A program made the position numbers and the translations under genes. Below are positions 51,521 to 62,954 of a DNA stretch of 64,000 nt, in pieces. Origin of the DNA: Reticulitermes speratus (lineage: Eukaryota; Arthropoda; Insecta; Blattodea; Rhinotermitidae); NCBI GenBank assembly GCA_021186555.1, contig JAJKFL010000013.1, positions 43,177,144 through 43,241,143 of the forward strand, given 5' to 3'. Within the stretch, counting starts at the first letter, position 1; each line of letters begins with the position of its first letter. A model generated the notes under the pieces. The model saw nothing but the letters and a program-made list of their open reading frames with translations. It ran no database searches and was not told the DNA's origin.

Positions 51521-51799
51521 CTGGATAATCGGATTATCTTACTCTATTGCTCAGAACACTCTCGGCACAGTCAAGCTGTGTCTATCTTTAAGTCATGTCG
51601 ATAGGTTTAGTGCTGGATGGAATGGAAATGTTAAATATTTTGAAGCATTTTAGCTTCGAAAATTTTACCTTTCATTAAAAAGGGAATTTCATGTTGTTAT
51701 GTTTTCGGAGGTTATTTTATATACTTATTGTTGGTATTTCATAGTATCTTGGAGCCAAATACTCGTTTTATATGGAAAACGGACCCCGACAATTGTGAC

Positions 51800-53934
51800 G
51801 ATTTTATCGGTGCCACTTGACAGCCAACAGCGAGACTACTGTAAACTGTGCGGGCAGAACGCAGCGATTTGGATGCATTAGAACAGGGGTGGCACCAGTA
51901 AAAACAAATATGGTGAAATGGGGCAAAAAAAACTCCGACGACCTGTATTGTGGCTGTGGAGAGGTACAAGATATGGGACATCTCCTGTCATGCAGGGACT
52001 GCCTTGTAGCTGTGGAGAGGTACAAGATATGGGACATCTGTCATGCAGGGACTGCCTTGTGGCTGTGGAGAGGTACAAGATATGGGACATCTCCTGTCAT
52101 GCAGGGACTGCCTTGTGGCTGTGGAGAGGTACAAGATATGGGACATCTCCTGTCATGCAAGGACTGCCTTGTGGCTGTGGAGAGGTACAAGATATGGGAC
52201 ATCTCCTGTCATGCAAGGACTGCCTTGTAGCTGTGGAGAGGTACAAGATATGGGACATCTGTCATGCAGGGACTGCCTTGTAGCTGTGGAGAGGTACAAG
52301 ATATGGGACATCTCCTGTCATGCAGGGACTGCCTTGTGGCTGTGGAGAGGTACAAGGTATGGGACATCTCCTGTCATGCAAGGACTGCCTTGTGGCTGTG
52401 GAGAGGTACAAGATATGGGACATCTCCTGTCATGCAAGGACTGCCTTGTGGCTGTGGAATGGTACAAGATATGGGACATCTCCTGTCATGCAGGGACTGC
52501 CTTGTGGCTGTGGAGAGGTACAAGATATGGGACATCTCCTGTCATGCAAGGACTGCCTTGTGGCTGTGGAGAGGTACAAGATATGGGACATCTCCTGTCA
52601 TGCAAGGACTGCCTTGTGGCTGTGGAGAGGTACAAGATATGGGACATCTCCTGTCATGCAGGGACTGCCTTGTGGCTGTGGAGAGGTACAAGATATGGGA
52701 CATCTCCTGTCATGCAGGGACTGCCTTGTGGCTGTGGAGAGGTACAAGATATGGGACATCTCCTGTCATGCAGGGACTGCCTTGTGGCTGTGGAGAGGTA
52801 CAAGATATGGGACATCTCCTGTCATGCAGGGACTGCCTTGTAGCTGTGGAGAGGTACAAGATATGGGACATCTCCTGTCATGCAGGGACTGCCTTGTGGC
52901 TGTGGAGAGGTACAAGATATGGGACATCTTCTGTCATGCAGGGACTGCCTTGTAGCTGTGGAGAGGTACAAGATATGGGACATCTCCTGTCATGTAGGGA
53001 CTGCCTTGTGGCTGTGGAGAGGTACAAGGTATGGGACATCTCCTGTCATGCAAGGACTGCCTTGTGGCTGTGGAGAGGTACAAGATATGGGACATCTCCT
53101 GTCATGCAAGGACTGCCTTGTGGCTGTGGAGAGGTACAAGATATGGGACATCTCCTGTCATGCAGGGACTGCCTTGTGGCTGTGGAGAGGTACAAGATAT
53201 GGGACATCTCCTGTCATGCAGGGACTGCCTTGTGGCTGTGGAGAGGTACAAGATATGGGACATCTCCTGTCATGCAGGGACTGCCTTGTGGCTGTGGAGA
53301 GGTACAAGATATGGGACATCTCCTGTCATGCAGGGACTGCCTTGTAGCTGTGGAGAGGTACAAGATATGGGACATCTCCTGTCATGCAGGGACTGCCTTG
53401 TGGCTGTGGAGAGGTACAAGATATGGGACATCTTCTGTCATGCAGGGACTGCCTTGTAGCTGTGGAGAGGTACAAGATATGGGACATCTTCTGTCATGCA
53501 GGGACTGCCTTGTAGCTGTGGAGAGGTACAAGATATGGGACATCTTCTGTCATGCAGGGACTGCCTTGTAGCTGTGGAGAGGTACAAGATATGGGACATC
53601 TCCTGTCATGCAGGGACTGCCTTGTAGCTGTGGAGAGGTACAAGATATGGGACATCTTCTGTCATGCAGGGACTGCCTTGTAGCTGTGGAGAGGTACAAG
53701 ATATGGGACATCTCCTGTCATGCAGGGACTGCCTTGTGGCTGTGGAGAGGTACAAGATATGGGACATCTCCTGTCATGCAGGGACTGCCTTGTAGCTGTG
53801 GAGAGTTACAAGATATGGGACATCTCCTGTCATGCAAGGACTGCCCCCAGAAATGCACCCTCGAGGATTTATGGCTTGCAAATAAAAAAGAATTTTACGT
53901 AGCCCAATACTGGGCAAAAAAATCTTTAATTTAA
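51800..53934 (+). pseudogene. LINE C-terminus with an internal 56-bp expansion
   Basis: The left part codes RTQRFGCIRTGVAPVKTNMV, KWGKKNSDDLYCGCGEVQDM and GHLLSCRDC. After the array the right part codes DCPQKCTLEDLWLANKKEFY, VAQYWAKK and a stop. Together they are the Cys-rich tail typical of insect LINE ORF2 (CGEVQDMGHLLSC..CP..C). An (AAAG)n tail follows at 53956. The 5' part of the LINE is absent. Confidence 0.85.
51946..53847 (+). repeat. 56-bp tandem array, about 34 units, open in all three plus frames
   Basis: Unit: GGGACTGCCTTGTGGCTGTG, GAGAGGTACAAGATATGGGA, CATCTCCTGTCATGCA. Most units are 56 bp; a few are 3 bp shorter. As 56 is not a multiple of 3, three units form a 56-residue super-repeat, and open frames of up to 435 codons arise in every plus frame. 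Not a protein-coding gene on present evidence. Confidence 0.97.
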
Positions 53935-53955
53935 TTTGATGGTCCGGACACGATA

Positions 53956-53982
53956 AAGAAAGAAAGAAAGAAAGAAAGAAAG
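53956..53982. repeat. (AAAG)n tail
   Basis: Six to seven AAAG units, 20 bp past the LINE stop; probably the LINE's own 3' tail. Confidence 0.9.
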
Positions 53983-54730
53983 AGTGGACGTCTAAGCAGG
54001 TGCAACTGTGCATTTAGACGGTAAAAAAGGTATTAAAACAAACTATACGAACTGTACAGGATTCAACGGGCTCAGGACAGGGTCCAGCAGCTTTTCCGTA
54101 TACACCGCCCGTCTCATCCACCAGACATAACTAACTGCATATGTAGCGTCTTTGATAGACGCTTCGCGTTGGAATTCAGTTTTACCGGCGGGCAGTAAAA
54201 GCAAGAAAGTCGATGTTCATGAAAGTTGTAGCTTTTGTGTCGCAGTGCTTCTCTTTTGGGCAAACGGTCCCCCGACCGATTTAATGTCCTTAATACCTTT
54301 TTAAAAGACGCTTTCATTGGGATTTGAATTTTTAGATCGGTGGCCTCGAAAAGCTCAGTCACTACAGTGATTGAGCTTTATTCAACTACAAAAACAAGAC
54401 ATTATATAATTAGCAGTATTATAACCAACAAATACACTTTCTGTATTTCTGTTACACTTTACCCTACATATGTTTCGGCTGTGGTCCAGCCATCATCACG
54501 GTACACCAGTAGGTTCACCTCACTGTCACCGTTCATTTGGTATTATCACGTCATCACAATGTTTTTGTAGCTTCTGTTCACTTTCAAATGCAGGCTGTGT
54601 TCGTCTTACGTCAAAAGCTCGAGGTATAACACTGCGGGTTGCAGCTATAAAACTGTATCTCGTTGTTAAAACATTGGAGTTGTTAAAATTGTTAAAAATT
54701 GTTGAAATAACTGGCAGATTTTTTTATTAG

Positions 54731-54921
54731 ATGTTGACATCTAACATCGTCAATGCCCAACAGGCAAAACCTATTTATCAATACCGCAACATCAAGGAGA
54801 AACTTCACAAGACGAACGCATCCATTTGGTTTAACAAAATTTGTAAAATCGTGAAGAAAGACATTACACAGTTCGCGCAGGCCAAGTCACTGCTTTACAT
54901 CCGCCTGGCACAAGCAGTAAG
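54731..54921 (+). pseudogene. Exon-like fragment of a retroelement-type ORF
   Basis: A stretch after a good acceptor (TTTTTTTATTAG) codes NIVNAQQAKPIYQYRNIKEK, LHKTNASIWFNKICKIVKKD, then AQAKSLLYIRLAQA and a donor-like GCA|GTAAGTGC. The first part resembles a protein seen in Penelope-like retroelements of arthropods (from memory, unverified). A hairpin motif of the same repeat group lies 250 bp upstream (54468-54500). No reverse transcriptase part is present. Confidence 0.4.
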
Positions 54922-55145
54922 TGCCTAAAGCAGGCCAAGTCACTGCTTTACATCCGCCTGGCACAAGCAGTAAGTGCCTAAAGCAGGCCAAGTCACTGCT
55001 GTACGTCCGCCTGGCACAAGCAGTAAGTGCCTAAAGCAGGCCAAGTCACTGCTTTACATCCGCCTGGCACAAGCAGTAAGTGCCTAAAGCAGGCCAAGTC
55101 ACTGCTGTACGTCCGCCTGGCACAAGCAGTAAGTGCCTGAAGCCG
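54878..55145. repeat. 53-bp repeat x5 spanning a donor-like site
   Basis: Unit CAGGCCAAGTCACTGCTTTA, CATCCGCCTGGCACAAGCAG, TAAGTGCCTAAAG. The unit includes the end of the open segment above and the GTAAGTGCC that follows it. Confidence 0.95.
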
Positions 55146-55594
55146 TCACATTTGCCTAAATTTTATTATCGCAGAAGCTGATCTTCAACACCTGCTCACT
55201 CCTGACGTGACTAATGCATTAGACGATGCTTACCCGCAGTGATTAGTACAAGTGCTACTTCGTACATCTTCTTGTTGATTCTGTACCCTGCTCCCAAAAC
55301 CTCTCACACATGACCAGCACCAAAGACAGCTGCATACCCAATGCCATAAAGTGTCTCCAGTCAGCCCTAAACACACTGCCACTCGGCAGCCACAAACGTA
55401 AACTTCTTCCCCATTGCTATACAGCCGGTCAGCAGTGACCAGACTTTGCAGCTCAAATATGGGCAAATAAGACAAGTCTACGCTACCTTGTAGACTACTA
55501 CGGATGAAAGACCAGACATGTGACATTCTTTTCTTAAACCAACAAAATGCACACTTCTTATTTATTATAGATTATAACTTCTTTTTAAAGTAAA

Positions 55595-55640
55595 ATCAGT
55601 CCGTGTTTCGGTTCCCTATTATGGAACCATCATCAGGGGC
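55595..55640 (-). other. Hammerhead-like hairpin motif
   Basis: Reverse strand: CCTGATGATGGTTCC, loop, GGAACCGAAACACGG. A clean 7-bp stem between CTGATGA and GAAAC. No inverted partner arm was found nearby. Confidence 0.5.
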
Positions 55641-55861
55641 CCGTATCGTGAGTTAAACAAAATCAAAAAACAGCAAATAATGGTACATATTAAAAGTTCA
55701 AGATGTAAAATGTAGGTTTTCTCAGTCGCTATTTGTCGGTCCACTGCGTATCAGATGTTGTGTTTGCCTATGGAAGGCTAGGAAATATAAAGTTTATGTG
55801 ATATACTGTTCGTGGCAGAAGGAAAGATTTGCCTGCGTCCAGAGCGGCTGGCGTGTCCTTC

Positions 55862-55995
55862 CAATGACAAACGAGGGCCATAAATCCCGACGTAAAGCAG
55901 TTGGGGACGTGAAGTTCACCATTCCCATCTGTCGAGGTGAAGAATGCGTGGAGCTATCACTCCATTGCCCTCATACGTCTTCATGGCATGATCCT
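55862..55995 (+). mobile_element. SINE family A tail
   Basis: GACGTGAAGTTCACCATTCC, CTGTCGAGGTGAAGAATGCG, TGGAGCTATCACTCCATTGC: diverged tail of family A, head degraded. Confidence 0.55.
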
Positions 55996-56162
55996 GAAAC
56001 AAGTAGACGAACAAACTTACCTTCGATTTTCCTTCTGAAATATTCGTTTAATCCTCGATTACAATGTGCTTGATTTGTGCGTTTTTCGGGCAAAAATAAA
56101 ATTCTTGAAAGGTAGAAACCTAGTCTACAAGTCTTTATATTATATATACCGTGTATTTTGGT

Positions 56163-56272
56163 ATTAATTAAATTTATTTCAATCCAACAAATGCACTAGA
56201 CTTTATAGGGGCAAGAAATCATTGAAAGAAAGTCTAATGCATTTGTTGGATTGAAATAAATTTAATTACTAG
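56163..56272. mobile_element. Short foldback element
   Basis: TTAATTAAATTTATTTCAAT / ATTGAAATAAATTTAATTA arms continue through CCAACAAATGCA / TGCATTTGTTGG, with a 30-bp loop. Confidence 0.85.
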
Positions 56273-56279
56273 TCTATCA

Positions 56280-57190
56280 GTGTTTGTAGCGGTTTGGCTT
56301 CCGATGGCAGTTACACTAAACTGCGTATAAGCTAGACAAATTTAAACCCTAAAACAGTGCAGCCTATTTCGTTGCTCAACGTCAGGCTATAAAGACTTGT
56401 AACGTGGACGGACGGGCTTCAAATACAGACGTAGATGAGGGAGCAGTAGCACTTTATGAAGCTGAGTATGAATGTGACTATTACTGTTAACAGCAAGACA
56501 TTTGAATGATTACCATACTTAGCAGAACACCTCAGAAGGAAATAGATTTAGAAGTGCGTGTCGTGGCAATAGTCATAGCAATTAATAATATACATATTAT
56601 CAAATATACGTAGGGCTTTATAATTGTGAAAGTATCCTACGTATTTATAATTTTCTCGAAAGAAAAAGAGAGTTTAAACTGCCAAAGACAACCATTTCCA
56701 GCAGCTTCTTAAATACGGTGAATATAAAGCCGATATTACCTGCAATACATTAAACTAAAACGCGTGGACCCCGACTGAAGCCAGACTGGAACAGCGGCGA
56801 GCACTAAACCGCCAGCCGTCACGCGAAACGTTCGGAATGAAAGATGATGCGAATTGTCAGATAAGATAATATCTCTGGATTAGAAGATTTAAGTGCTGCT
56901 TTCAATAGATGTAGAGGAAGCACAGGCGTGAGTACGGGGTTGTGCCCTGGCACGCCCGAATGTCTGAAACATTTAGTATTTTTCGTGTCATTGTTTTAAG
57001 TTTGTATTTTTAAATGTAGTTTAGTTGCTAATTAAAAATACGTTAATTGTTAGTTTCGTTCGTCTGTTTGGTAAATAAAGTAATATTCTTTATGATTGGG
57101 AGTTCAATAAATGTTCGCCTTTAATAAAAGAAAACTGCAATACTTTGGGCGCACACCGTAATCAAATGTACTGCGCACGCTTACGATGAG
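56280..57190. other. Intergenic sequence with nothing recognised
   Basis: No reading frame, repeat or RNA gene could be supported here. Confidence 0.5.
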
Positions 57191-57210
57191 GAGGTGAACT
57201 GTATGTGAAT

Positions 57211-57601
57211 AATAATAATAATAATTCTTGGCTCAACAGCCCTGTATGGGCCTGGGCCTCCTCTTGCCTCCTCTTGTCGAGGTTACTAAGTCATGCGCAT
57301 TCATGGCAGCTGGTGACCGGCCAGCTAGCCGCGCTTAGTGTTCTATCGATCCTGATGTGCACGCCAGAGCCATCTGGCAGGCAGTCAGGAGACTTGGATG
57401 AGAATGAACAATTTGCTACGCATTTTTTATTCATGCCGTAAATCTACGACATGGGACCGACGGCTTTACTTCCCCTCCGAAGGAAGTGGTGCTCCGGATT
57501 TTTATCATCCTTAAAAATCCATCGACCTCGGTCGGGATCGAACCCGCGAACCTTGGGTCCAGTGGCGAGCACGCTAACCACTAGTCCACCGAGGTCGACT
57601 C
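57211..57601 (-). mobile_element. tRNA-derived SINE, family E, with 12-bp target duplication
   Basis: The minus-strand head has GTGGACTAGTGGTTAGCGTG (A box) and GGGTTCGATCCCGACCGAGG-like B box (from TCGGGATCGAACCC at 57532). The tail shares CAACAGCCCTGTATGGGCCT with family D. Flanked by CTGTATGTGAAT at 57199-57210 and 57602-57613. Confidence 0.95.
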
Positions 57602-58046
57602 CTGTATGTGAATGGCACAACGAAATGTGTTAGAGAGTGAACAGTTTATGAACAGCACAGCATCGCCACCCTGGGGGGGGGGGGGTGCTGACATAATGCG
57701 ATAGCTTGTATCTTAGTTCACAAGGATGTTGAGTCGTGATCAGAGCCTGACTGTACGGAAAGTGACTCAGTTCACTTACAGCAAGTGCAAGGTTAACATG
57801 ACAGCTAATATACGTGGCACACGGACATAGCGAATGTTTATGATCGTGTATTGCTTTAAAATTGTACTTTCATTGGGAAATATGTCAAAAGTTATGGTCG
57901 ACATATATCAAATAACTCTGAACATCGGAAGATTTTAGTGTCAAGAACAACGTTCTGACATGTACATCAGTCGAATTACGAAACGTCCCAAAATAGGCTA
58001 CTTGCATCGTCATAAACATTGGCTGTCAGAATAAGTCTTGCGTAGT

Positions 58047-58105
58047 AGGTACGGTAGGTACAGTAGGTAGAGTAGGTACGGTAGGTACAGTAGGTACGGT
58101 AGGAC
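58047..58105. repeat. 9-bp repeat GTAGGTAC(G/A)
   Basis: Six to seven units of GTAGGTACG/GTAGGTACA. Confidence 0.9.
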
Positions 58106-58145
58106 CCACATTACCTCCACCTTCAAACTAGAAGAATGAGTCCAG

Positions 58146-58755
58146 ATATCACTGATGTGTATCTGGACTTTTTCCATTGTCACTGATTACACAAGCACAC
58201 GACGTTTCGAAAGCAGAATGCTTCGTCTTAATGTGCATACAATACAAACCTAAGATACAGAAAACATTTCAATAAATAATTAAATAAAACAAAATAAAGA
58301 ACAAAAAAAGTTTAAAACAATCAAATTGCAAATCAGTATAAAATCCACAAAACTAAATTATACAAACAATTATAAAAATACAATAAACAGCCAATCCCCC
58401 TTAAGGTTAAGGTTAAATACAAACAAATAAATCAAGAATAAACATTTAGATCAAACGTACGAATTAAATTCATTTCTTGAAAAACCAGAAACCACTAAGA
58501 CTAACATTTCACTACGAACAACCTATTATTAATACTAATAAAACAGCAAATAAAACAAATCATTAACTCCTTTATACCCGGAAATAAAAATAAATAATAA
58601 AATTGAATGCAATCTGACGCACAAGGCACAAAAAAAACAAGTCAACTTCCAAAAACACAGTGCACCTGAAGACGAAAGCAGCCTGCTTTCGAAACGTCGT
58701 GTTTGTGTAATCAGTGACGATGGGAAAATTCCAAATATACATCAGTTATATCTCG
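58146..58755. mobile_element. Foldback element, widely spaced arms
   Basis: Left arm ATCACTGATGTGTATCTGGA and ACACGACGTTTCGAAAGCAG; right arm CTGCTTTCGAAACGTCGTGT and ATACATCAGTTATAT. A/T-rich interior of about 430 bp, no ORF. The right arm holds CCTGAAGACGAAAGCAG...TTCGAAACGTCG. Confidence 0.78.
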
Positions 58756-59009
58756 CATGTTACACCATTGTCTATAGTTTACACTTAGAAGAATGAGGAT
58801 AGAAACAGCAGGTACATACATATACATACATACATATATACATTCCAGGTAGGTACGAAGGTTGGTAAATTTCTATGAAGATACACGGCGTCACATTCCG
58901 GAATAGTGTAATGTTCTTGTGTTATTTATGCAAATATTAGGTCCTGAAGTCAGACGACTAATCTCGTTCTCATTGCAGACCAAAACAATCCGAACCAACA
59001 GATTCAAAG

Positions 59010-61037
59010 ATGGCGATCATCGGCGTGTTGCTGTTTACTGCATTCATACAAACTGTCCATGCTGGGAGGGACATCGCGCTGACCACAGACCAACTGCACA
59101 CAGTTCTGTGCGTGGAAACCATTGCAGACAGATACTTCGCACCAGGAAGACCTCTTGTCGTCTCACAGCCAGACTCAAGGCAGGAGGTCACGGGCAGACC
59201 ACTCAGAGAAACTGTGCCACACAAGGACGATCAGCATATACTGAACGCCATGTTGGAAAAGTTAAACGAGAAAACAAGATGGCCGATTGAAATATTTCGA
59301 CCAAGCAATGATGAGACTGCAGACAGAACAGTTTTACACCACAGTTACATCTTGTTTGTGTGGCTGGAAGAGGGGCTGAGTCTGAGAGAGACACTTGAAA
59401 GCCAGGTAGAGAATCTCAAATACAGCAAGTCATGGAATCCTCGAGGGAAGTTCCTTGTGGTTGTAACTGACAGGAGCAATGATCCTCCACACTTGCTGGC
59501 CGCAACCTTATGCTCCACATTGTGGCAGATGGCCTATATTGTCAATGTGGTGGTGTTGATCCCACACCAATCTGCATATCCTCTGCTGAACGCTACGAGC
59601 AGTACACATAATACCATATCTGATACGTTGAATTTGTACACTTGGTTTCCGTACAAACTTGGAAGATGTGGAGAAATTCGAGAGGTCATTTTGCAGGATA
59701 AATGGATTTCTGAAAATAAAGGAAGGTTTTCAGAAAATGTGCATTTATATCCTGCTAAAGTTCCTAAAAGCTTCATGGGTTGTCCCATTAAAGTAGCTAC
59801 TATAGGAACTGATCCTGCTGTCATTTTGACAGAAACCAACACACTGGATGACGGCAGTATTGCGTACAAAGTGACAGGTCTATCGGTCGAGATACTTGCA
59901 TTAGCTTGTGAAAAAATGAACCTCACAACAGTTTTTCTTCCACCTGAAATAGGTGCTGAACCGGAATCATACTTTAGAGTGCTGCCTGACTTGGAAGATG
60001 GTTTATGTGATGTTCTCACTGGTGCCATTCCTCTAATACCTATGCTTGTGACGTCATCCTATGATGCCACAACGCCCTACGCATATGGCGGAATGAAAAT
60101 GCTTCTTCATTGCCCAAAACCTATTCCTGGAATGGAAACGATACTGACAACTTTCTCGCTGTCTGTCTGGTTGACAATGGGTCTTGTGCTGCTGCTAACC
60201 ACTGCTGTCTTCTGGTGTGTCGGCAATGGTCACTACCGGTCTCTGCTTAAGGAGACACACACATACAAGTCACTATCCCACTGTTTCTTCAATGCTTGGG
60301 CTGTCTTTATGGGAGTGTCTGTCCCACAGCAGCCCACCGCTTCTAACCTTAGAGTTTTCTTCTGTCTGTATGTGTGTTACTGTTTCGCTATTACTACTGT
60401 GTTCCAAGCATTCTTCGTTTCTTATCTTGTGGAACCGGAACATGAAAAGAAGATTGAAACATTAGACGAACTCCTGCATTCAGACATAGTTTATGGTTAC
60501 AATCCAGGTATTGACATAGCTTCTCTCACCATACCATATCCAGAACTGTCAAATTTCAATGAACGCAAGAAACTCAGGGAAGACTGTAGCGATACACTGA
60601 AATGTTTTGAACGAATGGTAACAAAGGGCGACATTGCTGCAATAGCTGCACCAATGTTCGCAAGTTATCTTGCAAGTCAAAGGGGAATTGTTGATGTCAA
60701 TAAGATAATCTGTAGCTTTGACGAAACTATTATTTCTGCAGCTATAACAATTCTTTTCAAGAAGGGAAATCCACTTCTGGACAGAGTCAACGTGCTTATA
60801 CGACGCTATTTGGAAGCTGGTTTGCTGGAAATGCGTTGGTCAGACCTGCAGCATCAATCTCTTTTGAGAAGCAGGGGAAAATTAAAAGAAGGTAGTGATA
60901 TTTTCGTCGCCTTTTCTGTTTCTCACCTGATGCCAGCATTTGTGGTGCTTGTTATAGGAAACATCTTGAGTTCAGCGGTGTTTATTGTGGAGTTGACTAG
61001 CAACAGGGTCTGGAAACAAATGAAATTAAAGAATTAA
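59010..61037 (+). CDS. Divergent ionotropic receptor (IR), single coding exon
   Basis: 675 residues; start ATG at 59010 follows a 5' UTR acceptor-like CTCATTGCAG. Signal peptide MAIIGVLLFTAFIQTVHA. Extended N-terminal region to about 260. Ligand-binding S1 from KVATIGTDPAVIL to about 375. M1 about 381-405 (VWLTMGLVLLLTTAVFWCVG), pore loop about 420-440 (CFFNAWAVFMGVSVPQQPT), M3 about 447-475 (FFCLYVCYCFAITTVFQAFF). S2 follows (GDIAAIAAPMFASYLA), then M4 about 640-663 (FVVLVIGNILSSAVFIVEL) and a short tail. The conserved S1 arginine of glutamate-binding relatives is not seen (PLIPMLVTSSYDATTPY), as usual for divergent insect IRs. Role: ligand-gated cation channel of chemosensory neurons, probably with a co-receptor IR; ligand unknown. 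Confidence 0.93.
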   Translation: MAIIGVLLFTAFIQTVHAGRDIALTTDQLHTVLCVETIADRYFAPGRPLVVSQPDSRQEVTGRPLRETVPHKDDQHILNAMLEKLNEKTRWPIEIFRPSNDETADRTVLHHSYILFVWLEEGLSLRETLESQVENLKYSKSWNPRGKFLVVVTDRSNDPPHLLAATLCSTLWQMAYIVNVVVLIPHQSAYPLLNATSSTHNTISDTLNLYTWFPYKLGRCGEIREVILQDKWISENKGRFSENVHLYPAKVPKSFMGCPIKVATIGTDPAVILTETNTLDDGSIAYKVTGLSVEILALACEKMNLTTVFLPPEIGAEPESYFRVLPDLEDGLCDVLTGAIPLIPMLVTSSYDATTPYAYGGMKMLLHCPKPIPGMETILTTFSLSVWLTMGLVLLLTTAVFWCVGNGHYRSLLKETHTYKSLSHCFFNAWAVFMGVSVPQQPTASNLRVFFCLYVCYCFAITTVFQAFFVSYLVEPEHEKKIETLDELLHSDIVYGYNPGIDIASLTIPYPELSNFNERKKLREDCSDTLKCFERMVTKGDIAAIAAPMFASYLASQRGIVDVNKIICSFDETIISAAITILFKKGNPLLDRVNVLIRRYLEAGLLEMRWSDLQHQSLLRSRGKLKEGSDIFVAFSVSHLMPAFVVLVIGNILSSAVFIVELTSNRVWKQMKLKN

Positions 61038-61349
61038 GAAAGATAGGATGCGTTTTTGTAACAATGCGTGACTGTGTCATGTTCAAGCTGGCGTTGTACG
61101 TGTACAGAGCGTCATCTATGCATACAAAGTACGTAGGTTGCATGGGCGTTTTCACAGCAAACACACACACGCACATACTAGTTAAGGAATATTATTAAAA
61201 ATGTCTGATATTTGTTCACAAAAATGTAACACAAACCTTGTTGCACATGTGTGCCATTTTCATTGCAGAATTTAATACTGTGTTAGAATGATGAATCATC
61301 TACTGTGTATTAATCAATATATATGTTGCCGTAAACCGAATACATACAC

Positions 61350-61610
61350 AGGAGTTTAAAACCACAAACAAAATTTATTAATTCACCTCAAACACGTTTC
61401 AGCCTCACAAGGCCATCATCATGGATTTCGCAAATGTAACAGTAAAAAGCACCAGTCTTACATTGAAAAAATGTAAATTAACTACATAAATTTTATGTTG
61501 CTTTCAACGTGCATTTTCACTTAGTATTCAGTAACACACACTCAAACTATACTAATAAAACTATAAAATAGTTTGAGTGTGTGCATTTGTTGGTTACTGA
61601 ATACTAACTA
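61350..61610. mobile_element. Hairpin repeats downstream of the IR gene
   Basis: 61393-61425 has a reverse motif (ACGTTTCAGCC...GGCCATCATCATGG). 61517-61608 is a strong hairpin (TTAGTATTCAGTAAC / GTTACTGAATACTAA and CACACTCAAACTAT / ATAGTTTGAGTGTG). Confidence 0.75.
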
Positions 61611-61850
61611 CATAAAATTTACAAAATGGTAAAACCATTGCCTGGTATAGTAAAGTACTTATGTTAAGAGTACTTATGATCATGCAGCCACTGTAATGAG
61701 ATACAGAGGTATATCGTAAACTATATAAGAAGTAGTTCGTATATCAAAACTTTGTACGTGCATAAAAGCTATGGGTATCGTGTTGTTAGTGACTTAGCTG
61801 CACGGCGTTTTACTGGAACTGCATCATGGGAGTTGATCGTTGGATCCAAT

Positions 61851-62481
61851 TTTGTGTTTTGTGGTTACCCATTGTATTTTTGGTTACCCATTGTATTTTT
61901 GGTTACCCATTGTGTTTTGTGGTTACTCATTGTGTTTTGTGGTTACTCATTGTGTTTTGTGGTTACCCATTGTTTTGTGGTTACCCATTGTGTTTTGTGC
62001 TTACCCATTGTATTTTTGGTTACCCATTTTGTTTTGTGGTTAACCATTTTTTGTGGTTACACATTGTTTTGTGGTTACCCATTGTGTTTTGTGGTTACCC
62101 ATTGTATTTTGGTTACCCATTTTGTTTTGTGGTTACCCATTTTTTGTGGTTACCCATGTTTTAGTTACCCATTGTGTTTTGTGGTTACCCATTGTGTTTT
62201 TGGTTACCCATTGTGTTTTTGGTTACCCATTGTGTTTTGTGTTACCATTGTGTTTGGTTATCCGTTGTGTTTTGTGGTTACTCATTGTGTTTTGTGGTTA
62301 CCCATTGTGTTTTGTGGTTACCCATTGTATTTTTGGTTACCCATTGTGTTTTGTGGTTACCCATTGTTTTGTGGTTACCCATTTTGTTTTGTGGTTACCC
62401 ATTGTGTTTTGTGGTTACCCATTGTGTTTTGTGGTTACCCATTGTGTTTTGTGGTTACCCATTGTTTTGTGGTTACCCATT
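61851..62481 (+). repeat. 20-bp minisatellite GTGTTTTGTGGTTACCCATT (about 32 units)
   Basis: Units of 17-21 bp with GTATTTTTGGTTACCC and shorter TGTTTTGTGGTTACCC variants. The long frames across it (GYPLCFVVTHCVLWLPIVF-type) are repeat artefacts. Confidence 0.97.
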
Positions 62482-62954
62482 CAGGTGCCGGACAATGTTT
62501 CTGCAGTAGTCAAAACAATGAATAACATACAAGCCTGACAATTTAAGTGTGTTACATGAATACTAATGTGTTCACTCATTTTGTCAGCCTATTTCCAAGG
62601 TTCTAGCAATACACTCAATTGTACTTATATTACACATGTGTACATGTGTAGCAGTACATTCAGTTGTATTTAAATTATAAGGTAAATCTTGGTCTGTCAG
62701 ACACTTTCATGTTTGACTGAGTTTTGAAACTGAACACGGGGAGAATAAAGTTTGATTCGAGTTTACTGATGTCAACTTGAAAAAGACATATTAAGACTTA
62801 AATTTACCATGTTATTAATTCGGTATGTTAGTGTCAAACTGAACTTGTGATAGGTTTCCTTGCACACAGCAATTAAAAATAAATTTCTTTGCAAAACAGA
62901 AAAATGTGAAGCTCAGCATACACAGAGTCATATTTATGATGCAGTTACATGATA

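Noticed and set aside
52043-53571. 435-codon ORF as a novel Cys-rich repeat protein
   Set aside because: Kept only as a finding; the repeats are a non-codon-sized expansion inside a dead LINE tail and are open in three frames, so coding is not supported.
55230-55526. 98-codon minus-strand ORF
   Set aside because: No recognisable domain, no splice sites, composition typical of chance open sequence.
61752-62538. Leucine/valine/cysteine-rich ORF of 257 codons resembling a membrane protein
   Set aside because: Pure translation of the 20-bp GTGTTTTGTGGTTACCCATT array; all three frames look hydrophobic because of the T-rich unit.
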